This document shows, piece after piece, positions 22,279-33,905 of a DNA stretch of 64,000 nucleotides (its first letter is position 1; each line of letters opens with the position of its first letter). A program made the position numbers and the translations under genes. Origin of the DNA: Bubalus kerabau. Its lineage: Eukaryota; Chordata; Mammalia; Artiodactyla; Bovidae. The stretch is from assembly GCF_029407905.1 (NCBI RefSeq), contig NC_073643.1, positions 26,068,001-26,132,000 on the forward strand, given 5' to 3'. The notes below the pieces were generated by a model, which was not told where the DNA came from, did no database searches, and was given only the letters and a program-made list of their open reading frames with translations.

Positions 22279-23249
22279 AGTTACATCATATTTGGAGCTT
22301 AGATTACAAAATTTTGAACATATAAAGGGATTTGTCACCATCTCTTCTTAGTGGAACTAAGTCTTAGTTTAGGGAAACTACAAGTTTTATGCTTCTTAAC
22401 CAAAAAAGTATTTTTGCTTTCTTATATAAAGTAAGGGTTGGGGCAGTTAAAACAACAACAACAAAAACAAGCAAACAAAAACCCCTCCTCAATTACATGA
22501 CAGTGCTTCTGGGTGGCTTGTGACTGGTGCACAGAGATCATATTTACTTTCTCACCTCTCTCCAAGAAATATCTGTAGCAGGTATTGTTCTCCATCTATT
22601 CTCCTACTTGCCTCTTCTCTGTTCCCATTGTGATCATTCAGTTGCCCCAAGAGGTAATAATTTTACCTCTTTAGTTGGCTTGCTCATTGGCTGCTCTAAG
22701 TAAGATCTCTTGGGTCGCTGCTAACATCACAAAACTTATAATTTCCTATTTTTCCTTAGTGTTTGAACCCATTCCCTATTCTTGGCACGTACAATTTCTG
22801 GGATAACTTCCTTCAACATAATATCATGCTTTTTTGTTTGTTTGTTTGTTTTAAATTTAAAAGTTGGATTGCAAAAGCAATAGATTGACTGATCCAGAAA
22901 CTTTAACTTGATGTTTATCCAGTATCAAGGTATTGTGTCTTATGGTGGAGAGTGAAGAAGCATACACCTTATCTCTGCAATAGACCAGAATATTTCCCAA
23001 AACACACTAATTTACTTAAATGTACTACAAAATTTTGGCAAAATTTGACAAAACCTTTGATGATTTTTTCATCTAGTGATTTCATAAACCATTCTCAGAA
23101 CTCCAACTATAATCTCTAGTGAAATACCTAATGATATGAATAGGTACACAGGAGCACACATTTCTCTTGAATGTACATACAGCTATGAATGAAATTGCTG
23201 AGAGAAGTGTGAATATTCAACATCAGAATTTAAAGCCAAATTTTCCTAC
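22279..23249. other. Unassigned stretch
   Basis: Holds an A/C-rich simple run at about 22457-22490 and a (TTTG)n run at 22831-22852. No exon or dispersed element could be assigned. Confidence 0.5.
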
Positions 23250-23654
23250 AATGTGCTTTTACTAACTTACCCTCCCTCCAGAAATAATTGCTATTGATCG
23301 ATACGTTTTCTGTTCCATCACTACCAATAGTGAGTGTAAAGTGATGTCTTATTGTACAAGCAATTAATTTGTATTTTCATGATTATGAATGAGATTAGAC
23401 TTGCTTTCATATGTTCACCCCATACCCAGGTTTATCCCTCTCTATGTCTCCAGCTTTTGATAGTAGCCTTTGCCTGTTTTTCTGTTGAGTTGTATTTTCA
23501 TCGCTGAGATGTAATTCCTAACACATCCTAGATACTAATCCTTTGTTGCTTAAATGTGTTGTAAATATCTTCCCATAGGTTTTGAATTTATGGTATTTTT
23601 TTGATGAACAGAGTTCTTTTAATGAAGTAAATGTTTTCAAGTTTAATATTTATT
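23250..23654 (-). repeat. Old L1M, antisense, left part
   Basis: The pattern matches reverse-complement L1 ORF2 3' sequence: GTAAAGTGATGTCTTATTGT, TGTTGAGTTGTATTTTCATC, ATCCTTTGTTGCTTAAATG and TATCTTCCCATAGG. It is cut by a younger antisense L1 and seems to resume at about 25025. Confidence 0.7.
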
Positions 23655-24995
23655 TCTTTTTTGGTCACTTTTTAAGAATTTATTTATTGAAGGATAATTG
23701 CTTTACAGAATTTGTTGTTTTCTGTCAAACCTCAGTATGGATTAGCCATAGGTATACATATATCCACTCCCTTTTCAAACTCTATCCCATATCCCTCTCC
23801 ATCCCACCCCTCTAGGTTGATACAGAGCCCCTGTTTGAATTTCCTGAGCCATACAGCAAATTCCTGTTGGCTATCTATTTTACATATGGTAATGTAAAAC
23901 ACGCTTACTCCTTGGAAGGAAAGTTATGACCAACCTAAATAGCATATTCAAAAGCAGAGACATTACTTTGCCAACAAAAGTTCGTCTAGTCAAGGCTATG
24001 GTTTTTCCTGTGGTCATGTATGGATGTGAGAGTTGGACTGTGAAGAAGGCTGAGCACTGAAGAATTGATGCTTTTGAACTGTGGTGTTGGAGAAGACTCT
24101 TGAGAGTCCCTTGGACTGCAAGGAGATCCAACCAGTCCATTCTGAAGGAGATCAGCCCTGGGATTTCTTTGGAAGGAATGATGCTAAAGCTAAAACTCCA
24201 GTACTTTGGCCACCTCATGTGAAAAGTTGACTCATTGGAAAAGATTCTGATGCTGGGAGGGATTGGGGGCAGGAAGAGAAGGGGACGACAGAGGATGAGA
24301 TGGCTGGATGGCATCACTGACTTGATGGACGTGAGTCTGGGTGAACTCCGGGAGTTGGTGATGGACAGGGAGGCCTGGCTGCAATTCATGGGGTCGCAAA
24401 GAGTCGGACATGACTGAGCGACTGATCTGATCTGATCTGATCTGAATGTAAGTTTCCATGTTACTCTTTCCATACATCTCACCCTCTCCTCCCCTCTCCT
24501 CAGGTTCATAAGTCTATTCTCTGTCTGTTTCTCCACTGCTGCCCTGGAAATAAGTTCTTCAGTACTATTCTTCTAGATTCAGTGTATATGTGTTAGAATA
24601 CAGTATTTATCTTTCTCTTTCTGACTCATTTCACTTTGTATAATAGGTTCTAGGTTCATCCACCTCAGCAGAACTGATTCAAATGCATTCCTTTTTATGG
24701 CTGTGTGATATTCCATTGTTTATATGTACTGTGACTTCTTTATCCATTCAGCTGTTGATGGACACCTAGGTTGCTCCCATGTTCTGGCTGTTGTAAATAG
24801 TGCTGCAGTGAACAATGGGATACATGTGTCATTTTCAATTTTGGTTTCCTCAGGGTACATGCCTAGGAGTGGGATTGCTGGGTCATATGTTTTATTTCTA
24901 CTTATTTTTTCTAGGTTTTTAAGGAACCTCCATACTGTCTTCCATAGTAGCTGTATCAATTTACATTTCCACAAACAGTGCCACTTTATTTTTTA
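23655..24995 (-). repeat. Artiodactyl L1 3' end, antisense, carrying a nested BovB
   Basis: Reverse-complement L1 3' UTR (CATCCCACCCCTCTAGGTTG, GCCATACAGCAAATTCC) and the end of ORF2 (TATTCCATTGTTTATATGTA, GTGGGATTGCTGGGTCATAT, ATACTGTCTTCCATAGTAGC). A BovB at 23897-24445 splits it. ORF2 is interrupted. It sits within an older L1 of the same orientation. Confidence 0.9.
23897..24445 (+). repeat. BovB LINE 3' 550 bp, sense, nested in L1
   Basis: Runs from CACGCTTACTCCTTGGAAGG to the terminal (TGATC)n. It is close to the young BovB consensus and keeps a long open frame for most of the C-terminal domain, but has an in-frame TGA replacing the arginine codon after Ala-Glu-His near 24058. Flanking AATGTAA on both sides is a likely short TSD. 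Confidence 0.96.
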
Positions 24996-25024
24996 ATCAA
25001 AGGATAATTGCTTTACAGAGTATT

Positions 25025-25830
25025 TTTCTTTTTGTACCATTCAGTAAGTATTTTCCTAGCCAAAAGTCATAAATATTTTCTTCACTTTTTCCTGAACATT
25101 TTGTAGTTGACCTTTTATGTCTAAACCATGTAAGTTATCTGAAATTGATTTTATGTATATTTGACGTAGGAATCTAATATCTTTCTTCTTCACATATCTT
25201 TTCCCCCCACTCTGTACCGATTTCCTTTTTAATTTGCAATGCCATCCCTGTCTTTTTGTCAAGTTTCCAGATATAGCATTGCTTTAACTCTGTAATTTTT
25301 ATCTTCTCAGATGGTCAATCTGTGTTTTCCTGCAAGAATACCATGTATCTTAATTATAAAAGCTTATAATGTCTTGGTTTGATTGGCAGGTCTCTTTTCT
25401 TCAAAATTACCTGGGCTATTTTTGTCCCTTTATCATTTTATATAAATTTACCATTTCATGAAAAAATTATTGTTATTTTAACTGGTATTTTCTTGATCTA
25501 TGGTTTAATTTAGGCATATTGAATGTTAAGATCAGTGAAGATGTTATATCACAATTTTTATTGGTTCTCTTTAAAGTCTTTAAGAAACCTTTTTATGATT
25601 TTCTCCTCACATTTTCTGGGAATTAAAAAAAATTAGTAACCTGGGTGTATTTTGTTATTGTTATTGCCACTAAAATTAACATTTTTATTTTAATTACATT
25701 TTTCTTTTTTTGGAATATGTTCACTATGTTTCTCATATCATGTATTTGATAATTCAATATCTGGAGTGTGAGTAGGTATAATTTTGTTTTACTCTTTTTG
25801 TTGATTATTGCTAGTGTGGCTATTGAATCT
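25025..25830 (-). repeat. Old L1M, antisense, right part
   Basis: Reverse-complement L1 ORF2 phrases: TCTGAAATTGATTTTATGTA, GCAAGAATACCATGTATCTT, ATTACCTGGGCTATTTTTGT and TTTAGGCATATTGAATG. Many stops. Likely the same element as 23250-23654. Confidence 0.7.
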
Positions 25831-25914
25831 AATTCTTAATTTTTTTGAAATTGTGAGTTCACATTCAGTGGGACTTTAAGTTTGAGGAATGTTTCATGGT
25901 TGGATTTAAAGTGC

Positions 25915-26534
25915 TTTGCTTCAGAGTTGTGACCAAAATGGTAGAGTAGGAAGGACCTGAGCTCGTCTTCTACCATGCTCCCACCAACATTACAACTAGT
26001 TACAGAGCAACTATCCATGGGAATGGTCTGAAGACTTGCAAGAAAGATTTTCCACAAGTAAAGACATAAAAAGGAATCTCAGAAAAGTTGATAGGGGGTC
26101 AGAGAGGGCATAATTAAGACCCACACCCCAGGCAGGTGACCAACAAGCAAACAGGAGGATAATGACAATTCAGGTTCTCACCAAGGAGGGAGGGGTTCGA
26201 GTCTGTATTGGGCTCCCCAAACCCAGGCTCCCGCACCAGGAACACAAGATGCAGAACGTCTGGCTTTGAATGCTAGCAGGGTTTCTATACAGGAGACCTG
26301 GAGGCCTGTAGGAAATAGGGACTCTCCTCTTAAAGGATGCACGCAAACTCTCATATGCTTCTAGTCTCAGTGCAGGGGACAGTATTTGAAAGTATCCTGA
26401 TTCAGACCCACCACTTGATAATCTTAGAGAGCCTCTGGAAGCAACAATGGAAAACTGGGAATAGCTCTGGGGATATAAACACTAGCAGCAGTCATTTTTT
26501 GTAGCTCATTCTACCACGAGATACGGTGCCAGCA
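25915..26534 (+). repeat. Old L1M 5' region, sense
   Basis: ACCAAAATGGTAGAGTAGGA near 25931 is the typical start of an L1M 5' UTR. Sequence typical of the L1 5' region follows (ACATTACAACTAGTTACAG). GC content is higher than the surroundings. It forms the 5' part of an element whose ORF2 portion follows at 26650. Confidence 0.65.
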
Positions 26535-26649
26535 AGCATGATACATGTATATACATGTATGTGTATAACAAATTCACTTTGCTGTATGCCTGAAACTAGC
26601 ACAACATTGTAAATCGACTAGGCTCCAACAAAAACTAAAAGAAAAAAAA
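26535..26649 (+). repeat. L1 3' tail fragment, sense
   Basis: TTTGCTGTATGCCTGAAACT, AGCACAACATTGTAAATCGA and an A-rich tail are the terminal piece of an artiodactyl L1. It lies between two parts of an older L1. Confidence 0.8.
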
Positions 26650-27200
26650 ATCTATGGGACACAACAACAACTGTTCTAAGAGGGAAGTTTAAAATGTTAC
26701 AACCTGCTTTGGGGAATAAGAAAAATCTCAAACTATGTAACCAAAGCTAGTAAAAGCAAGGAAATAATAAATATCAGAGTGGAAAAACAATAAAAAGAGA
26801 CTAAAAAACAATAGAAAAGATCAATGAAACTAAGTTCTGATTCTTTGAAGGTATAAGGAAAATTAATAGATCTCTAGTGAGATTCAGCAAAGGAAAGGAG
26901 AGAGGGCTCCAATAAAGTCAGAAATAAAAGAGGAAAAGTTACAACTGACACTATCAAAATATAAAAGGTCATAAGATAATTACATACCCATAAAATAGAC
27001 AACCTAGAAAGAAGGAAAAAAAAATTCCATGAAAGTAAAGTCTCCCAAATTTGAATCAGGAAGAAGCGCAAAATACAAATTGATTGATTACTAGTAATGA
27101 AATTAAACAGTTATAAAAAAACTCCAGATTAAAAATGTCCAGGTGGTTTGACCGGTTTAACAAATTAAAGAGTAAAACCTATTTTACTGTAGAATTTAAA
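26650..27200 (+). repeat. Old L1M ORF2 segment, sense
   Basis: Matches L1 ORF2 sequence just before and at the start of the RT domain: TTCTAAGAGGGAAGTTTAAA, GAAAAGATCAATGAAACTAA, ACTAGTAATGAAATTAAACA and AAATGTCCAGG. Frames are broken by many stops and indels. Confidence 0.8.
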
Positions 27201-27261
27201 AACAAAATCATGCAAACAAATAAAACAGGCACAGATTCATAGATATTTAAAGACATAAAAC

Positions 27262-28308
27262 ATGATGCTGTCAAAGGGCTGCACTCAATATGTCAACAAA
27301 TCTGGAAAACTCAGCTGTGGCCACAGGACTGGAAAAGGTCAGTTTTCATTCCAATTGCAAAGAAAGGCAATGCCAAAGAATGTTCAAATTACCATACAAT
27401 TGAGCTCATTTCACATGCTAGCAAGGTAATACTCAAAATCCTTCAAGTATGTGAATGAAGAGCGTTCAGATGTACAAGGTGAATTTAGAAAAGGCAGAGG
27501 AACCAGAGATCAAATTCACAACATCCATAAGATCATAGAAAAAACATGGGAATTAAAAAAAAAAGAAAGAAAATCTATCTGGGTTGTTGACTATGCTAAA
27601 GCCTTTTAGTGTGTAGATCATAAAAAACTGTGGAAAATTCTTGAAGAGATGGGAATACCAGACCACCTTACCTGCCTCCTGAGAAACCTGTGTGCAGGAC
27701 AAGGAGCAAAAGTTGGAACCAGACATGGAAAATTGATTGATTCAAAATTAGGAAAGGAGTACATCGAGTCTGTATATTGTCAAACTGTTTATTTAACTTA
27801 TACTCAGAGTACATCATATGAAATGCTGAGCTGGATGACTCATAAGCTGGAGTCAAGACTGCCAGGAGAAATATCAACAACCTCAGATATGCAGATGAAA
27901 CCACCCTTAGGTCAGAAAAAAAGAAGAACTAAAGAGCCTCTTGATGAAAGTGAAAGAGGAGAGTGAAAAAGTTAGCTGAAAGCTCAACATTCAGAAAAAT
28001 AAGATCATGGCATCTGGTCCCATCACTTCATGGCAAATAGATGGGGAAACAGTGAAAACAGTGACAAACTTTATTTTGGGGGCTACAAAATCATTGCCGA
28101 TGGTGACTGTAGCCATGAAATTAAAAGACACTCCTTGCAAGAAAACTTATGACCAACTTAGACAGCATATTAAAAAGCAGAGACCAACTTAGACAGCATA
28201 TTAAAAAGCAGAGACATTACTTTGCCAACAAAGGTCCATCTAGTCAAGGCTATGGTTTTTCCAGTAGTCATGTATGTATGTGAGAGTTGGACTATAAAGA
28301 AAGCTGAG
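27262..28308 (+). repeat. BovB LINE, sense, part 1
   Basis: Starts in the BovB region just N-terminal to RT (GATGCTGTCAAAGGGCTGCA) and runs through RT. The motif-C position at 27888-27899 reads Tyr-Ala-Asp-Glu, so the second catalytic Asp has become Glu. An aspartate-rich motif-A remnant (GTTGACTATGCTAAAGCC) is present near 27585. Stops and frameshifts are frequent. A 31-bp tandem duplication lies at 28151-28212. An L1 inserted at 28309. Confidence 0.95.
28151..28212 (+). repeat. Perfect 31-bp tandem duplication in BovB
   Basis: The 31-nt unit beginning GACCAACTTAGACAGCATAT occupies 28151-28181 and 28182-28212 without mismatch. Confidence 0.97.
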
Positions 28309-28931
28309 ACCAGAAGGGAAAGAGACACGTGTACCCCAATGTTCATTGCAGCACTGTTTATAATAGCCAGGACATGGAAGCAACCTAGATGTCCATCAGC
28401 AGATGAATGGATAAGAAAGCTACGGTACATATACACAATGGAGTATTATTCAGCCATTAAAAAGAATACATTTGAATCAGTTCTAATGAGGTGGATGAAA
28501 CTGGAGCCTATTATACAGAGTGAAGTAAGCCAGAAAGAAAAACACCAATACAGTATACTAACGCATATATATGGAATTTAGAAAGATGGTAACAATAACC
28601 CTGTGTACGAGACAGCAAAAGAGACACTGATGTATAGAACAGTCTTATGGACTCTGTGAGAGAGGGAGAGGGTGGGAAGATTTGGGAGAATGGCATTGAA
28701 ACATGTAAAATATCATGTATGAAACGAGTTGCCAGTCCAGGGTCAATGCACGATACTGGATGCTTGGGGCTGGTGCACTGGGACGACCCAGAGGGATGGA
28801 ATGGGGAGGGAGGAGGGAGGAGGGTTCAGGATGGGGAACACATGTATACCTGTGGCGGATTCATTTTGATATTTGGCAAAACTAATACAGTTATAAAGTT
28901 TAAAAAATAAAATTAAAAAAAAAAAAGAAAG
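28309..28931 (+). repeat. 5'-truncated L1, sense, nested in BovB, with TSD
   Basis: The last part of ORF2 (AGCACTGTTTATAATAGCCA, AATGGATAAGAAAGC, GAGTATTATTCAGCC, AGTGAAGTAAGCCAGAAAG) is followed by the G-rich 3' UTR (28803-28824) and an A-rich tail. A perfect 13-bp TSD, AAAGAAAGCTGAG, lies at 28296-28308 and 28932-28944. The target is BovB C-terminal coding sequence. Confidence 0.97.
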
Positions 28932-29328
28932 AAAGAAAGCTGAGCACCAAAGAATTGATGCTTTTGAACTGTGGTGTTGGAGAAGACACTTGAGAGTTCC
29001 TTAGACTGTAAAAAGATCTTACCAGTCCATCCTAAAGGAGATCAGTCCTGAGTATTCATTGGAAGGACTGATGCTGAAGCTGAAACTCCAATACTTTGGT
29101 CACCTGATGCAAAGAACTGACTCATTGGAAAAGACCCTGATACTAGGAAAGATTGAGGGCAGGAGGAGAAGGGGATGACAGAGGATAAGATGGTTGGATG
29201 GCATCACCGACTCAATGGACATGAGTTTGGGTAAACTCTGGGGGTTGGTGATGGTCAGGGAGGCCTGGCGTGCTGCAGTCCATGGGGGTCACAAGGAGTT
29301 GGACATGACTGAGTGACTGAACTGAACT
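28932..29328 (+). repeat. BovB LINE, sense, part 2 (3' end)
   Basis: BovB resumes after the L1 with AAGCTGAGCACCAAAGAATT and reaches the terminal GACTGAGTGACTGAACTGAA. With part 1 it makes a copy of about 1.4 kb. Confidence 0.95.
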
Positions 29329-29336
29329 ACTCTAAA

Positions 29337-30080
29337 GGCAGAAAGTGAAGAGGAACCAAAGAACCTCTTGATGAGGGTGAAAGAGGAGAGTGACACAGTT
29401 GGCTTAAAACTCAACATTCAAAAAACTAAGATCATGGCATCCAGTCCCATCACTTCATGGCAAATAGATGGGGGAAAAATGGAAACAGTGACAGACTTTA
29501 TTTTCTTGAGCTCCAAAATCACTGCAGATGGTGACTGCAGCCATGAAATTAAAATATGCTTCTCCTTGGAAGAAAAGCTATGGCAAACCTAGACAGCATA
29601 TTAAAAAGCAGAGACATCCATTTGCTGGCAAAGGTCCATCTAGTCAAAGGTATGGTTTTTCCAGTAGTCATATATGGCTATGAGAATTTGACTAGAAAAA
29701 ATACTGAATGCCAAAGAATTGATGCTTTTAAATTGTGCTGCTGGAGGAGACTCTTGAGATTCCCTTGGACATCAAGGATATCAAACCAGTCAATCCTAAA
29801 GGAAATCAACCCTGAATATTCGTTAGAAAGACTGATGCTGAAGCTTCAATACTTTGCCCACCTGATGCCAGGAGCCAGATCATTGGAAAAGCCTGTGATG
29901 CTGGGAAAGATTGAAGGCAGGAGGCAAAGGGGATGACAGAAGAGGGGATGGTTGGATGGTATCACCGACTCAATGGACCTGAGTCTGAGCAAACTCCAGG
30001 AGATAGTAAGGACAGGGAAGCCTGGTGTGCTGCAGTTCATGGGGTCTCAATGAGTCGAACATGACTTAGCTACTGAACAG
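29337..30080 (+). repeat. Second BovB LINE 3' end, sense, in tandem
   Basis: A new BovB starts directly after the previous 3' terminus at GGCAGAAAGTGAAGAGGAAC (RT C-terminal side) and runs to GACTTAGCTACTGAACAGC. It is more divergent than the copies at 24 and 38 kb. The head-to-tail arrangement is by insertion or duplication; I cannot tell which. Confidence 0.93.
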
Positions 30081-30081
30081 C

Positions 30082-30388
30082 AACCACATAGATACAGAGA
30101 ACCACCTGATGGCTGCCAGAGGGGAGGAAGTTAGCAGGAGGAAGGAGATAGGTGGGAGAAATAAGAGGAACAAGCTTCCAGTTACAAAATAAATAATTCC
30201 AGGTATGTAATTTATAGCATAGGGAATGTAGTCAATAATATTGTAATAACTCTGTATGGTGATGGATGGTAACTGGATTTATCATGGTGAACATTCTGTA
30301 ACATATAAAAATATTGAGTCACTGTGTTATATACCTGAAACTAATATACTGTTGTAAGTCCATTATGTTTCAATATAATTAAAGTGCA
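30082..30388 (+). repeat. Old L1M 3' UTR, sense
   Basis: ACCACCTGATGGCTGCCAGA, AGTCAATAATATTGTAATAA and TATACCTGAAACTAATATAC are the usual L1M 3' UTR order. It may be the tail of the element begun at 25915, split by the two BovB copies. Confidence 0.8.
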
Positions 30389-30413
30389 TTATTCCTTTAT
30401 GCCAGTTACCTAT

Positions 30414-30627
30414 GCTTCCCAGGTGTCTCAGCAGTAAAGAATCTGCCTGCCATTGCAGGAGACCCAGAAGACTCAGGTTTGACCCCTGGGTAGGAAGATA
30501 ACCTGGAGTAGGAAAATGGCAACTCACTGCAGTATTCTTGCTTGGAAAATCCCATGGACAGAGGAGCCCTGGTGGCAGTTCACAGGGTTGCAAAAGAGTG
30601 CAACACGACTAAGAGACTGGTCACCAA
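30414..30627 (+). repeat. Bov-tA SINE, sense
   Basis: GCTTCCCAGGTGTCTCAGCA through the Bov-A body (CTTGGAAAATCCCATGGAC) to CAACACGACTAAGAGACTGG. The B-box region is altered (GGTTTGACCCCTGGG). Confidence 0.92.
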
Positions 30628-30717
30628 CAACCTGTAACCACCTTCATCTGCATTTACTGGTCAGAAGTTTTCAGACTATATCGGGCGATATTAATTCTGG
30701 CCCTAAGACACATCAGG

Positions 30718-30921
30718 AGCTTCCCTGCTGGCCCAGACAGTAAACAATTTGTCTGCAGTGCACAAGACCCAGGTTCGATGCCTGGGTCGGGAAGATCCTC
30801 TGGAGAAGGGAATGGCAACCCATTTCAGTATTCTTGCCTAGAGAATCCCACGGACAGAGGAGCCTGGAGGGTTACAGCCCATGGGGTCGCAAAGAGCTGG
30901 ACACAGCTGAGTGACTAGTAC
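30718..30921 (+). repeat. Bov-tA SINE, sense
   Basis: Canonical order: GCTTCCCTGCTGGCCCAGAC, CAGGTTCGATGCCTGGG, GGAGAAGGGAATGGCAACC, AGAGAATCCCACGGAC and GGACACAGCTGAGTGACTAG. It lies only about 90 bp from the previous copy. Confidence 0.94.
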
Positions 30922-30934
30922 ACCTTCCAGTAAG

Positions 30935-31020
30935 GTCGGAGATTTCTAATTTTTAACATGTTGCCGGTGGATGCTGATGTTGTTCTGTGGATCACATTTT
31001 GAGTAGCAAAGCTCTGGACC
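30935..31020 (+). repeat. MER5A-type DNA transposon fragment, sense
   Basis: GATTTCTAATTTTTAACATG, GTGGATGCTGATGTTGTTC and GATCACATTTTGAGTAGCAA follow the MER5A 3' half and terminal repeat. Confidence 0.75.
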
Positions 31021-31375
31021 ACAGGAGATTAGTATTTGTTACTAGCTGCACCCTCCAACCCCACCCCCCAAGACTCCACCCCACTAACTCCATTCTTGTC
31101 AGTCTCTGCTGATTTGCACTTTTGTGTTTTTTGAGCAGTAGGAGCTTTTCCTTACTTTCTTGCCATCTCATCAATGCACTTAAAAAGATGTTTAAAAATC
31201 TTAAAATTGAGCAAGTTTAGGTACTTTCTACTAAGAAGGTTTTCTAAGGAATGAAGTTCTAAGAAATACTTATTATTTTAGACTTTGCATCTAGCTCTAT
31301 GTGTGCAGAATTTGAATTTATGTATTTGTTTAGATTTAGACCTTTGGATGGACTTACTATAAAAGATATGTTCCA
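31021..31375. other. Unassigned stretch
   Basis: A C-rich segment at about 31050-31090 and otherwise AT-rich sequence. No exon supported. Confidence 0.45.
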
Positions 31376-31929
31376 TTCACTTCAGTTCAATCACTCAGTC
31401 ACGTCCAACTCTTTGCAACCCCATGGACTGCAGCACACTAGGCTCCCCTGTCTATCACCAACTTCCAGAGCTTGCTCAAACTCATGTCCATTGAGTTGAG
31501 TCAGTGATGCCATCCAACCATCTCATCCTCTGTTGTCCCCTTCTCCTCCTGCTCTCAATCTTTCCCAGCATCAGGGTCTTTTCCAATGAGTCAGTTCTTC
31601 GCATCAGGGGGCCAAAGTATTGGAGTTTCAGCTTCAGCATCAGTCCTTCCAATGAATATTCAGGACTGATCTCCTTTAGGATGGACTGGTTGGATCTCCT
31701 TGCAGTCCAAGGGACTCTCAAGAGTCTTCTCCAACACCACAGTTCAAAAGCATCAATTATTTGCTGCTCAGCTTTCCTTGTCTTACAGTCCAACTCTCAT
31801 ATCCATGCATAACTACTGGAAAAACCATAGCTTTGACTAGATGGACATTTCTCAGCAAAATAATGTCTGCTTTTTAATATGCTATCTAGATTGGTCATAG
31901 CTTTTCTTCCAAAGAGCAGGCATCTTTTA
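31376..31929 (-). repeat. BovB LINE 3' end, antisense
   Basis: The plus strand begins with the reverse BovB terminus (CACTTCAGTTCAATCACTCA) and covers about 550 bp of the C-terminal domain to AAGAGCAGGCATCTTTTAA. Conceptual frames on the minus strand are partly open (about 100 codons) but 5'-truncated. Confidence 0.95.
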
Positions 31930-32094
31930 AAAGAAGGGTAGTATTTTCATATTACCTCTCCTTAGTGTCAGGGGAAATTAATACTTTATTTTTTCAGTTC
32001 TACTGTCTACAAAGCAAAGTCTGAAAAATAGCAGGCAGTAAAAATTTACTTTAGAGTTGTTTAAGATATTACAACTTGGAATTGGAAGCATAAG

Positions 32095-32250
32095 GATTCC
32101 AAGTAGGTTCTGCTACATTCAAATTATGTGACTTTATGAAAAACACTTTTCTAAGTTTTAGTTTCTTTATCTGTAAAATAGGCTTCAAGGGGTTCTTAAG
32201 AGTGTTGTGAAAATTTAGTGATAGAGTGAAGCTCTATCATTATAAATGTT
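32095..32250 (+). repeat. MIR SINE, sense
   Basis: GGTTCTGCTACATTCAAATT, TTTAGTTTCTTTATCTGTAA, AATAGG and AGTGTTGTGAAAATTTAGTG follow the sense MIR core order. Confidence 0.8.
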
Positions 32251-32411
32251 TAAACATTTGTCCTTTTAAGACACATAGGAATGTTTAGGGTAAACACACT
32301 ATTGTGATTATGTTAAAGAATGATTAGACTTTCTATTTAAAAAACAAAAATAACATGCCAAATTATAATATGAATAATGATTTCACAAGTGCCCATTATG
32401 TTCACATTTTA

Positions 32412-32600
32412 GACCTGTGTTGTCCAATATAGTAGTCACTAGCCACATGTGGCCATTTAAATTATTTAAAATCACATGTAATTAAAAACTTGGTTCCTCA
32501 TGTACACAAGCCACATGTCTATTGTTCAGTAGCCATATATGGGCAGTGGTTATCACATTGACTAGGACAGACAAAGAATATTTCCATCATTGCTTTAGAC
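32412..32600. repeat. Old palindromic mammalian repeat, second copy
   Basis: TTGTCCAATATAGTAGTCAC, TAGCCACATGTGGCCATTTA, AAAACTTGGTTCCTCA and CAGTAGCCATATATGGGCAG show the same family as 12705-13255. The family is near-palindromic, so orientation is uncertain. Confidence 0.65.
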
Positions 32601-33844
32601 TATATAAATAAAAATTATTGTCAATAAGTGTGGGACAAAAATATTGTACTCTATTTAAAGATATTGTAATTACTGGTTTTTTCTTGAAATGACTGATTTT
32701 TGTTGCTATTGTTGTTATTTGTCTTTAAATGAGTGCAGAGATACAGTTTATGAAAAGAAAGCTTAAGACTGAGAGTCTGAAAATAAAGTATAGTCATTCT
32801 TTCAGAAGTGAAACTAAGTTTCTATACTGTCATCTAATTTCACTTAGGTTATTCTTTTTTCTTAATGAGAAATGGTGGCTTCAGGGGAGCTACAAATTTG
32901 TGTCACTTGCTTACTGGACCAAAGAGTGACAAACATTTATAACACAATGTAAACAGGCTTAGAGCAAGATACTTAACTGGAAAGTCAGCATATGACAAAA
33001 AAAGGTAACTTAAAACCCAATAGTGGGGAAATTTCCAAAGCTTGCAATTCAGCTTGAGGTGGCAGGAACAAAGAAAGGAGAAATCCTGGTTGTGGTTTTT
33101 GCAAAATAGATAATAAATCAAATTTAGGGCATTGTTATCAATTTGACCTGACCTAGAGGAAGTATTGGATTGGTCATTACGGAATTCCTTAAGGAAAAGA
33201 AAATAGATTTGGAAAATATACCATTTAGCAAATACCATGAAGGTGACTATTTCAGAGATATAGTATGTTGAGGAGAAAGGCTAGGAAAGGGATCTTATTC
33301 TCAGAGGAAAGCAGTACACTTCATGATGATTTAATTAAGTGGTTAAAATGGGAAAAGGGCTAGATTAATGAAATTGATCCTTAGATCATATTCACACTGG
33401 GACAAAACATAGATGCTGAAAATGAGGAAAAGATACATTATAGTCTATTAAAGAAAATATTGGAGAGTAACTCAATTTGGACACAGTGAAGTTTATAAGA
33501 TAACATCTATGGAACTGTTCCAACTGCCCTGTGTAATCATCACAACTATTTGATCGGAAACAATATCAGTAATGTATTCAAATAATCCTGAGCCACCTAC
33601 TGCAAACAGATGCATTCCCCAGCTTACTTTAATTCATATTTCCTCCAAAGATTCGTGATCAAATGATGTAATTTGCAATAGCATAAGAACTGGAATTTAT
33701 TATTTCAGTGATATCTAGCTATATTCAAATATTCATTAATTTAGAGACAATGAAACAAGCGACAACAGGATATCCTGTGTGTGCTGACTTATTTTTAATT
33801 TCAAATTATTAATTAGTGGTAGATTCCAGGTTGCAAATGACCTA
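32601..33844. other. Unassigned stretch
   Basis: No named repeat recognised. The 111-codon minus-strand open frame at 32903-33238 lacks domain features and has no supporting splice or start context. Confidence 0.45.
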
Positions 33845-33905
33845 ATTGAAAACTGAACACCGCATTTCTGGAACACAGTAGGTGCTCAATAAATATGTGT
33901 TGCAA
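33845..33905 (+). repeat. L2 LINE 3' terminus, sense
   Basis: CTGGAACACAGTAGGTGCTC followed by AATAAATATGTGTTG is the characteristic L2 3' end. Confidence 0.82.

Noticed and set aside
27649..27966. 105-codon frame as a gene
   Set aside because: It is an out-of-frame reading through BovB RT sequence of a decayed copy.
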